Positions 1 to 7,663 of a stretch of 64,000 nucleotides of DNA are shown in pieces. The stretch is taken from assembly GCA_040183005.1 (NCBI GenBank), contig JAMPIW010000005.1, forward strand, positions 1 through 64,000. Direction: 5' to 3'. Under the pieces are notes generated by a model. The model was given only the letters and a program-made list of their open reading frames with translations. It had not been told where the DNA came from and did not search any database. Numbering within the stretch: the stretch's first letter is position 1; each line of letters starts with the position of its first letter. The translations under genes were made by a program, and so were the position numbers. This stretch comes from Gammaproteobacteria bacterium. GTDB lineage: Bacteria > Pseudomonadota > Gammaproteobacteria > Ga0077554 > Ga007554.

Positions 1-47
1 CATATCTATGTCAGAAGTTCCTTGTGATAAACATTTGTGCGGTGAAT

Positions 48-61
48 TTGATATAGATCAA
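48..61. promoter_or_regulatory. FNR box (TTGAT-N4-ATCAA)
   Basis: The 14-mer TTGATATAGATCAA matches the FNR consensus in both half-sites. A -10-like TATTCT lies at 84-89, so a start near 96 would place the box centre at -41.5, the class II activator geometry. The box precedes the cytochrome c and glucan phosphorylase genes, which suggests induction under low oxygen. The match and spacing are seen; FNR binding is inferred. Confidence 0.7.
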
Positions 62-144
62 GACAAAGAAGCGCAAATTCATCTATTCTCTATAAAAGTA
101 GGCTGCTGAATATACTGAAACACGAATTGGAACGAGGTGAAATT

Positions 145-447
145 ATGAAAACTGTATTGATCGTTGCTGCTGCCGCTATTTTGTCGGTGGCAAGCCCTGC
201 AAACGCCGCAGACGGAAAAGCCGTATACACGTCAGCATGCGCCCTTTGCCATGCCACTGGCGCGATGGGTGCGCCCAAAACCGGTGACAAAGCGCGCTGG
301 GCCCCGCTCATCAAGGCGGGCATGGATACCCTGTACAAAAACACTATCAATGGAAAAAATACCATGCCGCCCAAGGGAGGAAAGCCCGGCATTACTGATG
401 CCGATGCGAAAGCAGCAGTGGATTACATAGTGAGCCAGTCGAAGTAA
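145..447 (+). CDS. cytochrome c5-like periplasmic monoheme protein
   Basis: This 100-residue protein has a Sec signal peptide (about residues 1-21, ending in ANA) followed by a class I cytochrome c. The heme motif CALCH is at residues 32-36, and the likely axial methionine is in the later segment KNTMPPKGG, as in cytochrome c5. It should carry electrons in the periplasm. An in-frame TTG at 127 gives a longer ORF, but the ATG at 145 has a GAGGTGA ribosome site 5 nt upstream and begins a proper signal peptide. It lies 6 nt before the phosphorylase gene, so the two are probably co-transcribed behind the FNR box. Confidence 0.9.
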   Translation: MKTVLIVAAAAILSVASPANAADGKAVYTSACALCHATGAMGAPKTGDKARWAPLIKAGMDTLYKNTINGKNTMPPKGGKPGITDADAKAAVDYIVSQSK

Positions 448-453
448 ACAGCC

Positions 454-2145
454 ATGCTTAACGACTTCACCCACGAACCGCGTATCGCCTATTTCTCCAT
501 GGAGATTGCCCTGCGCAATGAGATACCCACCTACAGTGGGGGGCTGGGGGTACTCGCCGGGGATACCCTGCGGTCCGCTGCGGACCTCGAATTACCGCTG
601 GTTGCAGTAACACTGGTAAGCCGCGCGGGTTATTTCCGTCAGGAGATCGATCCCCAGGGAAAGCAGATCGAACATCCCGACGTATGGGACCCCAGCCGCT
701 GGGCGACACGCCTGAAAGCTGGCGTCGCTATTTCCATCGAAGAGCGGGACGTGTGGGTAAGTGGTTGGCTCTATATCCTGCAAGGCCATATGAATGGCAG
801 AGTGCCCGTTATTCTGCTGGATACCGACTTGCCTCTAAATGGCAGCGAAGACCGGGAAATCACCCATCACCTGTACGGCGGCGATCTGGCCTACCGACTC
901 AAACAGGAGATCGTTCTGGGGGTCGGCGGGGCGCTAATATTGCAGGCATTGGGATTTCAAATCCGCCAATACCACATGAATGAGGGCCATTCCGCCTTAC
1001 TGGCACTGGAGCTGCTGCGGCGTTACGCCTACCCCCCGGACGATGTAAGGGCGGGAGAGAGTCCTTATGATATTCCCAGGGTCAGAGAGCTATGTAACTT
1101 CACTACCCACACTCCGATTGAAGCGGGGCAGGATAAATTTCCTTATGACCTGGTGCACCGTACCCTTGGGGATCTTGTCAACCTCCCAACAATAAAATCG
1201 CTGGCAGGCGAGGAAAATCTCAATATGACGCGCCTTGCCCTCAATCTCAGCGAATACGTCAATGGTGTCGCCAAAAGCCATGCCGAAGTGTCCAAAAAGC
1301 TTTACCCCGGGTACCGGGTTCACGCCATCACCAACGGGGTGCATCCTTTTGCCTGGACTCACCCGAGTTTCGCCAAACTCTATGATACTCACCTGCCCAG
1401 TTGGTGCCATGAACCGGGAATTTTAGTACGGGCAGACCGCATACCGGATGCGGCGATTTGGGAGGCTCATACCCACGCCAAGAATGATCTTATCGAGAAA
1501 GTGAAGTCGCTGACGGGCATCGAGCTGTATCCCAAGATACCGATCATTGGTTTCGCCCGGCGCATGACTGCCTACAAGCGTCCCGATCTGCTGTTTTCAG
1601 ACCTCCAGCGGCTGAAAACCATAGCGCAGGAGCGGCCTTTCCAAATCGTGCTCGCCGGCAAGGCCCATCCCCGTGACGAAGGAGGCAAGCGCCTGATCGA
1701 ATTACTGCATGCCCACATGCGTGACCTCGCCGATGTTATACGGATTGCCTATCTTCCCAACTATGACATGGAGGTTGCACTATCCATGGTGTCCGGCGCA
1801 GACGTATGGCTGAACACCCCCTTGCGCCCCCTCGAAGCCTCCGGCACCAGCGGCATGAAGGCCGCCTTTAACGGTGTGCCAAGTCTGAGCGTTATGGATG
1901 GATGGTGGGTCGAGGGATGCATCGAAGGGGTGACAGGCTGGGCGATAGGCGACTCCACGGAATTAGCCAACGGCAATGATGCGGATTCGCTGTACAACAA
2001 ATTGCTGCAAGTGGTTCTGCCGCTTTATTACATGGACCGTCCCGCCTGGATCACGGTGATGAAAGGCGCCATCTGCAAGAATGCGTCCTTCTTCAACAGT
2101 CATCGCATGATGCGGCGTTATGCCACCGAGGCTTATATCCGATAA
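454..2145 (+). CDS. glgP: alpha-glucan (glycogen/maltodextrin) phosphorylase, short type
   Basis: This is a 563-residue GT35 phosphorylase releasing glucose-1-phosphate from alpha-glucans in the cytoplasm. The N-terminal part contains YFSMEIAL and YSGGLGVLAGD, and a middle motif reads NEGHSAL. The PLP-lysine region EASGTSGMKAAFNGVPSLSV is near residues 463-482, and the next residues include DGWWVEG. The sequence belongs to the shorter alpha-glucan phosphorylase type, not the ~830-residue GlgP of E. coli. It follows the cytochrome gene by 6 nt, with no clear ribosome site of its own. Anaerobic induction would fit glycogen mobilisation when respiration is limited, which is an inference. A glycogen synthase gene lies about 15 kb downstream. 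Confidence 0.92.
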   Translation: MLNDFTHEPRIAYFSMEIALRNEIPTYSGGLGVLAGDTLRSAADLELPLVAVTLVSRAGYFRQEIDPQGKQIEHPDVWDPSRWATRLKAGVAISIEERDVWVSGWLYILQGHMNGRVPVILLDTDLPLNGSEDREITHHLYGGDLAYRLKQEIVLGVGGALILQALGFQIRQYHMNEGHSALLALELLRRYAYPPDDVRAGESPYDIPRVRELCNFTTHTPIEAGQDKFPYDLVHRTLGDLVNLPTIKSLAGEENLNMTRLALNLSEYVNGVAKSHAEVSKKLYPGYRVHAITNGVHPFAWTHPSFAKLYDTHLPSWCHEPGILVRADRIPDAAIWEAHTHAKNDLIEKVKSLTGIELYPKIPIIGFARRMTAYKRPDLLFSDLQRLKTIAQERPFQIVLAGKAHPRDEGGKRLIELLHAHMRDLADVIRIAYLPNYDMEVALSMVSGADVWLNTPLRPLEASGTSGMKAAFNGVPSLSVMDGWWVEGCIEGVTGWAIGDSTELANGNDADSLYNKLLQVVLPLYYMDRPAWITVMKGAICKNASFFNSHRMMRRYATEAYIR

Positions 2146-2174
2146 TCCTGAAAACGGCAGTTGGACGGACGCCT

Positions 2175-2591
2175 CTATGACTTGAGTGACCCCCTATCCT
2201 CGAGCAGCATTTTCAGTGCATCCAGCGCGCTCGTTATAACAGCCCGAAAGACCTGCCACAGACGCGGGCATAATCGATATTGACATATCGTTCGCCGTGA
2301 GCTGCTTGCGTATCCCGACGCCTTTCTCATTGACGACCCCAAGGTCAAAACCTGCTGTCCGATGACATACCGACCCGAGACATGGTCAATATGACTGGAA
2401 ACGCCCGGCATCCTTTTTCCATGGCGCGTCCGGATGGAATCATCCAACATAAAAGCACCCGGCTGGCTCGATTCTTTCGCGCCTCGCACGGCTTGTTGCA
2501 CTACCTCCATGTGCAGACAGAACCAGCTCCAGTCTTCGTGCCATAGTGAAATAGCCCGCCTGCTCTGCGGGCCACTCACCGGCATTTTCAT
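2175..2591 (-). pseudogene. degraded DDE transposase remnant (IS4/IS701-like)
   Basis: The minus-strand reading frame contains FMLDDSIRTRHGKRMPG followed by HIDHVSGRYVIGQQVLTLG. This is the pattern of the first catalytic aspartate region in IS4/IS701-type DDE transposases (DDT..K.GK..G....DH..G..V.G.QV.TLG). After LGSSMRKA the frame no longer looks like a transposase, and the start and the later catalytic D and E are missing, so this is a fragment. No terminal repeats were found. It lies directly upstream of the AT-rich promoter region of the Fap-like locus. Confidence 0.6.
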
Positions 2592-2611
2592 CTGTCGGAA
2601 TCCTTAACTCT

Positions 2612-2628
2612 TGTCGATTTTTTTTACA
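2612..2628 (+). promoter_or_regulatory. 17-bp TGTCG-N9-ACA motif, copy 1
   Basis: TGTCGATTTTTTTTACA has the same length and ends as the copy at 2804 and the three copies before the PEP-CTERM gene. It opens a roughly 390-bp AT-rich non-coding stretch before the repeat-protein gene. A degenerate relative, starting TGTCGGAATC, lies at 2593. It is proposed as a binding site for an enhancer-binding regulator. Confidence 0.5.
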
Positions 2629-2803
2629 CAATTATTTAGGAATGAATTCTGGTTATTAATATCGTATTAATTTTATCTGTAATTATTCATTAAATGCATA
2701 CACATCAAAGTGTTAATTAATTTAATTATTATATTAATATTTTATTTTTTAAATAAAAAATACGTTTTTAATCATGCGTTTAACATGTCTATTTATGGGT
2801 TAA

Positions 2804-2820
2804 TGTCGGGATTTTTTACA
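2804..2820 (+). promoter_or_regulatory. 17-bp TGTCG-N9-ACA motif, copy 2
   Basis: TGTCGGGATTTTTTACA lies 79 nt upstream of the -24-like TGG at 2900. The nearest copy before the PEP-CTERM gene has almost the same offset to its own -24/-12 sequence (72 nt). Sequence and spacing are seen; the regulator is inferred. Confidence 0.6.
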
Positions 2821-2899
2821 CATAGCTAATTGTGAGGAATGGTAAAAAACAACATTTTATTATTATTTTTCATATCGTTATCAATGGATGTTAAATTGT

Positions 2900-2915
2900 T
2901 GGCATGCATCATGTA
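2900..2915 (+). promoter_or_regulatory. candidate sigma-54 promoter (-24/-12) of the Fap-like locus
   Basis: TGGCATGCATCATGTA resembles the TGGCAC-N5-TTGCA consensus. The GG pair is followed by 10 nt and then GT, where the consensus has GC, so the -12 element is imperfect. It lies about 100 nt before the start codon at 3016. Confidence 0.4.
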
Positions 2916-3015
2916 TAAGCTTAATCCGAAAGTTCGAAAAGACTTTCGCTCTACTAAATAACTGTATTTCAAGGGTAAGACGTTTCGTCGTCCAACAAGT
3001 AACACGGAGACTACA

Positions 3016-4509
3016 ATGAACAAGACACTACTATCCACTGCGATCGCGCTTGCGCTGGGAATTACAACCCCGGCTTGGGCAAACCCCACCAACACCGCGA
3101 CGGAATCGGCACAGAGCCAGACAGCCACGGCATCATCGGCCGCTGACAACAAGGGCACTTCAGCGAATGAAGCCTCGAACGCAACCAGCACCAACGAGTC
3201 CAATAACGGTAATACCGACGATAACAGCGATAACTCAAATAACAGCACCAACGATTCGGCGAACGACAGCTCCAACAATAGTGACAACTCCGACAACAGT
3301 GACAGCAGTAACAACAGCACCAACACATCCGATGCCAACAACGATAAGAGTACCAACACATCTGACACCAACAACGACAAGAGCACTACCGCAACGACAA
3401 CCAGCACCGACAGCTCAAACAACAGCACCAACACATCCGATGCCAACAATGATAAGAGCACCAACACCTCTGACGCCAACAACGACAAGAGTACTACCGC
3501 AACGACAACGAGTACCGACAGTTCAAATAACAGCACTAACACGGCTGATTCGGCGAACGACAGTTCCAACAATAGCACCAACACTAGCGTTGCCGATTCA
3601 GGAAACGACAACTCCAACAACAGCACAAATGACTCAGGTAATGACAGTTCCAACAACAGCACTAACACCAGCGTTGCTGATTCTGCTAATGACAGCTCCA
3701 ACAACAGTACCAATGATTCCAACAATGACAACTCTGACAACAGCACCAATGTCGCTGACTCGGGAAACGGAAATGATCTGAGCAGCAACAGCAGCACAAA
3801 TGACTCAGGCAATGACAGCTCCAACAACAGCACCAGCACCAGCACCGCTGATTCTGGGAACGATAACTCAAACAACAGCACCAACGACTCAGGGAACGAT
3901 AGCTCCGACAATAGCAACAACAGCGTTAATACTGCTGATTCAAACAACGACAGCAGCAATAACAGCGTTAATACTGCTGACTCTAACAACAACAACAGTG
4001 TTAATGACTCAAACAACACAACCACCACTACCACGGATAATGATGTCAACACAGCCAGTGACAGCGCTATAGTGGCTACACGTGGTGCAACCGTAACCTT
4101 CGACCAGAGTGACAACAGCGACAACAGCACTAATAACTCTAATAACACCACAACCACCGACAGCGATAGCATTTCGGATAACACTGGTATTGTCGCTACT
4201 CGTGGTGCAACCGTTGACCAAAGCAACAACAGTGTCAACGACTCCAACAACAACAGCAGTGTCAACAACTCCAACAATGACAGCAGTGTTCAGACTGTTG
4301 CCTCTGCCGCGCTGGATGGCACCGTCACTGGCAATACGGTGAACATAAATGCTGGAGACACGCCTCCTACTAGCACTTACAATGGCAACAACACCCTTGA
4401 CAATGGTTCAGTTGCCAGCAATACCGGCATCTCTCAGGTGGCTCAGAATAGCGGGCACAACAGCCTGGTTCAGCAGAACTTCACGATACAGGGTAATGTA
4501 AGCCCGTAA
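3016..4509 (+). CDS. secreted Asn/Ser/Thr/Asp-rich repeat protein, putative amyloid-like matrix subunit
   Basis: The 497-residue product has a clear Sec signal peptide ending in PAWA (residue 22). It continues with about 300 residues made almost only of N, S, T and D, in units such as NDSSNNSTNTS. Two IVATRGATV segments follow at about residues 350-410. The C-terminus is more ordinary and holds QNSGHNSLVQQNFTI. I see no cysteine, so the CxxC of FapB/FapC is absent. Its position before a C39 peptidase and a FapF-like porin corresponds to FapB/FapC, which suggests an exported fibre subunit. The function is inferred; a calcium-binding or adhesive low-complexity surface protein is an alternative. 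The ribosome site ACGGAGA precedes the ATG. Confidence 0.75.
   Translation: MNKTLLSTAIALALGITTPAWANPTNTATESAQSQTATASSAADNKGTSANEASNATSTNESNNGNTDDNSDNSNNSTNDSANDSSNNSDNSDNSDSSNNSTNTSDANNDKSTNTSDTNNDKSTTATTTSTDSSNNSTNTSDANNDKSTNTSDANNDKSTTATTTSTDSSNNSTNTADSANDSSNNSTNTSVADSGNDNSNNSTNDSGNDSSNNSTNTSVADSANDSSNNSTNDSNNDNSDNSTNVADSGNGNDLSSNSSTNDSGNDSSNNSTSTSTADSGNDNSNNSTNDSGNDSSDNSNNSVNTADSNNDSSNNSVNTADSNNNNSVNDSNNTTTTTTDNDVNTASDSAIVATRGATVTFDQSDNSDNSTNNSNNTTTTDSDSISDNTGIVATRGATVDQSNNSVNDSNNNSSVNNSNNDSSVQTVASAALDGTVTGNTVNINAGDTPPTSTYNGNNTLDNGSVASNTGISQVAQNSGHNSLVQQNFTIQGNVSP
3313..3528 (+). repeat. two tandem 108-bp units inside the repeat protein
   Basis: The string AACAGCACCAACACATCCGA begins at 3313 and again at 3421, and a close version begins at 3529, a period of exactly 108 bp (36 codons). 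The units differ mainly by silent changes. Each encodes the pattern NSTNTSDANNDKSTNTSD followed by a Thr-rich tail. The number of units may vary between strains. Confidence 0.8.
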
Positions 4510-4522
4510 CTGCCTCACATCA

Positions 4523-4556
4523 CCGGCGGGCGCTCAGGGCGTCCGCCGGGTTTTTT
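4523..4556 (+). terminator. rho-independent terminator after the repeat-protein gene
   Basis: CCGGCGGGCGC pairs with GCGTCCGCCGG across a 5-nt loop (one G-T pair), followed by a run of six T at 4551-4556. It lies 13 nt after the stop codon and 21 nt before the next gene of the same locus. It could let the repeat protein be made in excess over the export genes by partial termination. Confidence 0.8.
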
Positions 4557-4577
4557 AGCGAGACGGGGGAACAGGCT

Positions 4578-4943
4578 ATGCACTACAGAGCGTGTCGTGT
4601 TATTGCGGCCATGGTACTGGTTGCCTATGGGGGGGGAATCACCCCGGCATTGGCGAATCAGGAAGATGTGGTTATCGATGATATCGAGTTCGGAGAGGCA
4701 GTTTCTAATGCTTTCCTGGAAGAGCAAAGCGGTCGGGCGGGATTGCCAGAGCAGCCACTCAGTAACGCTGACTTGAACGCGAGACTGAATGATAACGTGG
4801 TTTATTCCAGCATTAATGGAAACAATAATGTTGGGAGAGGGGCATTTGCGGATTCGGTGGGCTTCCCGACGGTGATTCAAAACTCAGGGAACAATGTGAT
4901 TATTCAGAACAACACCATATTGAACATGACGCTGAATAACTAG
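4578..4943 (+). CDS. small secreted protein, putative minor subunit or nucleator
   Basis: This 121-residue protein has a signal peptide ending near PALA (residue 26). An acidic segment (DVVIDDIEFGE) follows, then an Asn-rich C-terminus. Residues 101-113 read QNSGNNVIIQNNT and match the end of the large repeat protein and of the product at 5672. I recognise no family. By position between the major subunit and the C39 peptidase it could be a FapB-like nucleator or a minor fibre component. Start ATG at 4578. Confidence 0.7.
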   Translation: MHYRACRVIAAMVLVAYGGGITPALANQEDVVIDDIEFGEAVSNAFLEEQSGRAGLPEQPLSNADLNARLNDNVVYSSINGNNNVGRGAFADSVGFPTVIQNSGNNVIIQNNTILNMTLNN

Positions 4944-4959
4944 GGCACCACCAAATTCA

Positions 4960-5643
4960 ATGCGCCTTCTTTTTCTTGTCTTCATGATTTTTTTTTCCTT
5001 TTCTTCGGCGGCGAAGGCGGATTTACTAAGCGTGACAGGCGCCGGAGGGACTTTCTCCGTTCCGGTAGTGAGCATGAAGGAAGCCCGCTTCCTGAAGGTT
5101 GTGAAGCAGCAGTATGATTTCAGTTGCGGGTCAGCGGCGCTGGCGACGTTATTGACTTATTATTATCAACATCCGGTCAACGAGCAGATTGTATTTACGG
5201 CCATGTATGAAAATGGCAACAAAGAGAAGATTCACAAAGAAGGTTTTTCTCTTCTTGATATAAAGCGCTACCTTGAGGCGAATGGTTATCGCGCCGATGG
5301 TTTTGTTGCGTCTCTGGATATGTTGCTAAAAAAGAGGGTCCCTGCCATCACCCTTATCAATGATCATGGTTACAATCATTTTGTTGTGGTCAAAGGGGTG
5401 AGCAACACCCAGGTATTGGTGGGGGACTCTACCACGGGCACCAAAATCATCCCACGCCAGGAATTCGAAGAAATGTGGAACAAAATACTCTTTATTATCC
5501 GCAACAAGGAAGAGATAGCGGGCCAATACTTTAATAGTGAAAAAGAATGGAAGGTGCGGGAACGGGCACCTTTGGAGGCGGCGGTAAACCGTGATAGCCT
5601 GTCTTCATCGACGCTGCTGTTGCCTAATATCTATGACTTTTAA
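4960..5643 (+). CDS. periplasmic C39-family cysteine peptidase (FapD-like)
   Basis: This 227-residue protein has a signal peptide (about residues 1-20) and a papain-like C39 peptidase domain. The catalytic Cys56 lies in QQYDFSCGSAALATLL with the oxyanion Gln just before it. His140 is in GYNHFVVVKG and Asp156 in VGDSTTG, so the triad looks complete. It lacks the ABC-transporter parts of bacteriocin C39 exporters, as FapD does. The ATG at 4960 gives the full signal peptide. It follows the previous gene by 16 nt. The likely substrate is the product of the next gene, which carries an LRGG site; this is inferred. Confidence 0.85.
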   Translation: MRLLFLVFMIFFSFSSAAKADLLSVTGAGGTFSVPVVSMKEARFLKVVKQQYDFSCGSAALATLLTYYYQHPVNEQIVFTAMYENGNKEKIHKEGFSLLDIKRYLEANGYRADGFVASLDMLLKKRVPAITLINDHGYNHFVVVKGVSNTQVLVGDSTTGTKIIPRQEFEEMWNKILFIIRNKEEIAGQYFNSEKEWKVRERAPLEAAVNRDSLSSSTLLLPNIYDF

Positions 5644-5671
5644 GAGGCTGTGGTTGTAAACACACGATCCC

Positions 5672-6139
5672 ATGATGAGCCTGCGTCAAACATTAAATTT
5701 TATACCGGGCATCACGTGGGGTATTTTTGCGAGTGCTTTTATTTTTTGTTCAGCCATTATTTCTCCATCCAAAGCTATGGCAGACGAAGAAGATTTTCAA
5801 TGGCTCGATGATGAAATGCTGGACACCCTGCGTGGCGGGTTTGTGACTTCAGATGGATTGCAGATAAATTTCAGTATCGAACGCGCCGTGATCATAGACG
5901 GTGGGCTTGTGTCCAGAACGGTTATTGATTTCCCGCAGTCGAAAATAACCAATGACCACCAGGGCGATATGGCCAGCATTTTTCCTTCCGGTTTCATGAC
6001 GTTGGTACAAAACTCCCTGGACTTCAAGACCATTCAGAATTACACCCTGATTAATGCGGAAATTTCGAATCTCCGTGCTTTAGCATTGGGCGCACTTCAC
6101 TCGTCATTGAGCGATCAGATAGCGGCGTCAATTCGGTAA
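5672..6139 (+). CDS. secreted protein with double-glycine leader-like site, Fap-locus accessory protein
   Basis: The 155-residue product has a hydrophobic signal segment (about residues 11-37, ending AMA). Residues 43-56 then read QWLDDEMLDTLRGG, which resembles the double-glycine leaders (L-S-x-x-E-L-x-x-I-x-G-G) cut by C39 peptidases. After this comes GFVTSDGLQINFSIERAV and, at residues 113-125, QNSLDFKTIQNYT, sharing the motif of the other two secreted proteins of the locus. It occupies the place of fapE between the C39 peptidase and the FapF-like porin. I cannot confirm FapE homology. An exported peptide-like effector or chaperone is possible. Confidence 0.75.
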   Translation: MMSLRQTLNFIPGITWGIFASAFIFCSAIISPSKAMADEEDFQWLDDEMLDTLRGGFVTSDGLQINFSIERAVIIDGGLVSRTVIDFPQSKITNDHQGDMASIFPSGFMTLVQNSLDFKTIQNYTLINAEISNLRALALGALHSSLSDQIAASIR

Positions 6140-6164
6140 TCTGAAACACTTTAATACAATGATA

Positions 6165-6318
6165 AACCCAGATTGTCCAATTAGGCGAAATAGAGCGTAC
6201 ACCGCCGTTCGTGGTGACCCTTCGGCTACGCTCAGGACTAAAGGCCTTGTCGAACCATGAATAGCCCTTCGACAGGCTCAGGGCGAACGGTTTTTTGGCT
6301 TATGGGCAATGGGATAAA
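6165..6318. repeat. dispersed inverted-repeat element, copy 1 (divergent)
   Basis: The element begins AACCCAGATTGTCCAATTAG, continues with GGCGAAATAGAGCG and the CCTTCGACAGGCTCAGGGCG core, and ends near CTTATGGGCAATGGG. It is longer than copy 2 (53393-53517) through an internal addition at about 6218-6242, and its right end is degenerate. It fills most of the gap between the LRGG-protein gene and the porin gene. Confidence 0.7.
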
Positions 6319-6396
6319 ACCATCAGGAAACCGCAACCCTCTTGACGTGACTGCTTGAGTTTATGATAACCAAAAATTCCATTATGGTGGGGTGCT

Positions 6397-7662
6397 GTGA
6401 TTATAAATATAAAGAATATTTTCATCTGTGGCGGATTTTTCGGCATATTGTTGATGTCTTTCCACGCGTGGGGAGAAGATGCCGCTTCTGAAAATAAAAC
6501 GGATATTCAGAAACTCCAGCAGTTACTGGAAGAGCAGCGCAAACAACTGGAAATTCAGAAAAACCAGCTTGAGGGTATGCGTCGCCGTCTTGATACGCTA
6601 CAGGTAAAACCAGAGGATGCCGTAAAACCGCCTGCTCCGGCATCTCGACCGGAGCAGATCACGCCTTCTTTGCCGGCGAAAGATGCGTCACCCGTTCAGC
6701 CGGTAGGGAAGGCGCCGGAACGGCCGCAGCGCCCGCCTGACATCCTGATTGCTTCCGAGCAGCGTGGCGTGCTGACCCCGCGCGGCACACTTATAGTGGA
6801 GCCTTCCTTCCAATATACCAATTCGTCGGTTCATCGTGTGGCACTGGAGGGTTTTACATTCCTTCCGGCGCTACTCATTGGAAGAATTGACATAAAAAAG
6901 GTTAATCGTGACACCTACATTGCCGCTGTTGCGGCGCGTTATGGCATTACCCCCCGGCTTGAGGTTGAGGTAAAAATACCCTATGTGAATCGTTCCGATA
7001 CCACAACGGCACGCCCGCTTAATCTGGGGGCAGGCGAAGATCAACGACTAATAACTGAAAAAGTAGGCGGCGAAAATATTGGCGACGCCGAGTTTGCCTT
7101 GCGCTATCAGATGACTCAAGGCCAGGGTGGATGGCCCTACTTAATAGGTAATTTCCGTGCCAAAAGCCACACCGGCACATCTCCCTACGATGTAGAGTTC
7201 GACGATAAGACTGGCCTGCAAAAGACTCTGCCCACCGGTTCTGGATTCTGGGGTGTGCAACCTAGCCTGACGATGATAATCCCCTCCGATCCGGCGGTGA
7301 TTTTTGCTAACGTCAGCTATCTTTGGAATATCGAGCGCAAGCTTGAGCAATATGGCCGGATCGACCCTGGCAATGCCATCGGCGTTAATTTCGGCATGGG
7401 TTTGTCCTTGAATGAGAAGGCGTCGTTTAGCCTCGCTTACGACCTGAATGTTATTGGAAAAACAAAGCAGAACGGTGAACCTATACCGCTATCGGAAACC
7501 CTCAAAATCGCATCTTTGCTGTTTGGATATTCATATCGGGTAACCCCGGACACCAGCGTCAATATCTCCATCGGCACCGGCGTCACTGCGGATGCGCCGG
7601 ACATGCAATTGGCGGTGCGTGTGCCAACGGCGTTTTTTTCAAAGGCGCAGGGCAAGCGGTAG
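6397..7662 (+). CDS. FapF-like outer-membrane export porin
   Basis: This 421-residue protein starts with a signal peptide ending near AWG (residue 26). A heptad coiled coil follows (about residues 35-70, QQLLEEQRKQLEIQKNQLEG), then a Pro-rich linker (75-120). A beta-barrel domain runs to the end (from about 125: GTLIVEPSFQYTNSS). Coiled coil, linker and barrel is the architecture of Pseudomonas FapF, the trimeric pore that exports Fap amyloid subunits. The barrel resembles the phenol-degradation MetA-type porin family. The start is GTG at 6397. A 257-nt gap holding a dispersed repeat separates it from the preceding gene, so it may have its own promoter or the operon may have been invaded. Confidence 0.8.
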   Translation: MIINIKNIFICGGFFGILLMSFHAWGEDAASENKTDIQKLQQLLEEQRKQLEIQKNQLEGMRRRLDTLQVKPEDAVKPPAPASRPEQITPSLPAKDASPVQPVGKAPERPQRPPDILIASEQRGVLTPRGTLIVEPSFQYTNSSVHRVALEGFTFLPALLIGRIDIKKVNRDTYIAAVAARYGITPRLEVEVKIPYVNRSDTTTARPLNLGAGEDQRLITEKVGGENIGDAEFALRYQMTQGQGGWPYLIGNFRAKSHTGTSPYDVEFDDKTGLQKTLPTGSGFWGVQPSLTMIIPSDPAVIFANVSYLWNIERKLEQYGRIDPGNAIGVNFGMGLSLNEKASFSLAYDLNVIGKTKQNGEPIPLSETLKIASLLFGYSYRVTPDTSVNISIGTGVTADAPDMQLAVRVPTAFFSKAQGKR

Positions 7663-7663
7663 T

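Noticed and set aside
3313-3528. Tandem repeats considered as a CRISPR array
   Set aside because: The repeats are directly adjacent, in coding frame and without unique spacers; no cas gene is present.
2826-4277. A 483-codon open frame on the minus strand opposite the repeat protein gene, encoding Leu/Val/Ser-rich repeats
   Set aside because: It is the complement of the Asn/Ser/Thr codon repeats, which lack stop codons on the other strand. It has no ribosome site or family, while the plus frame has a signal peptide and context.
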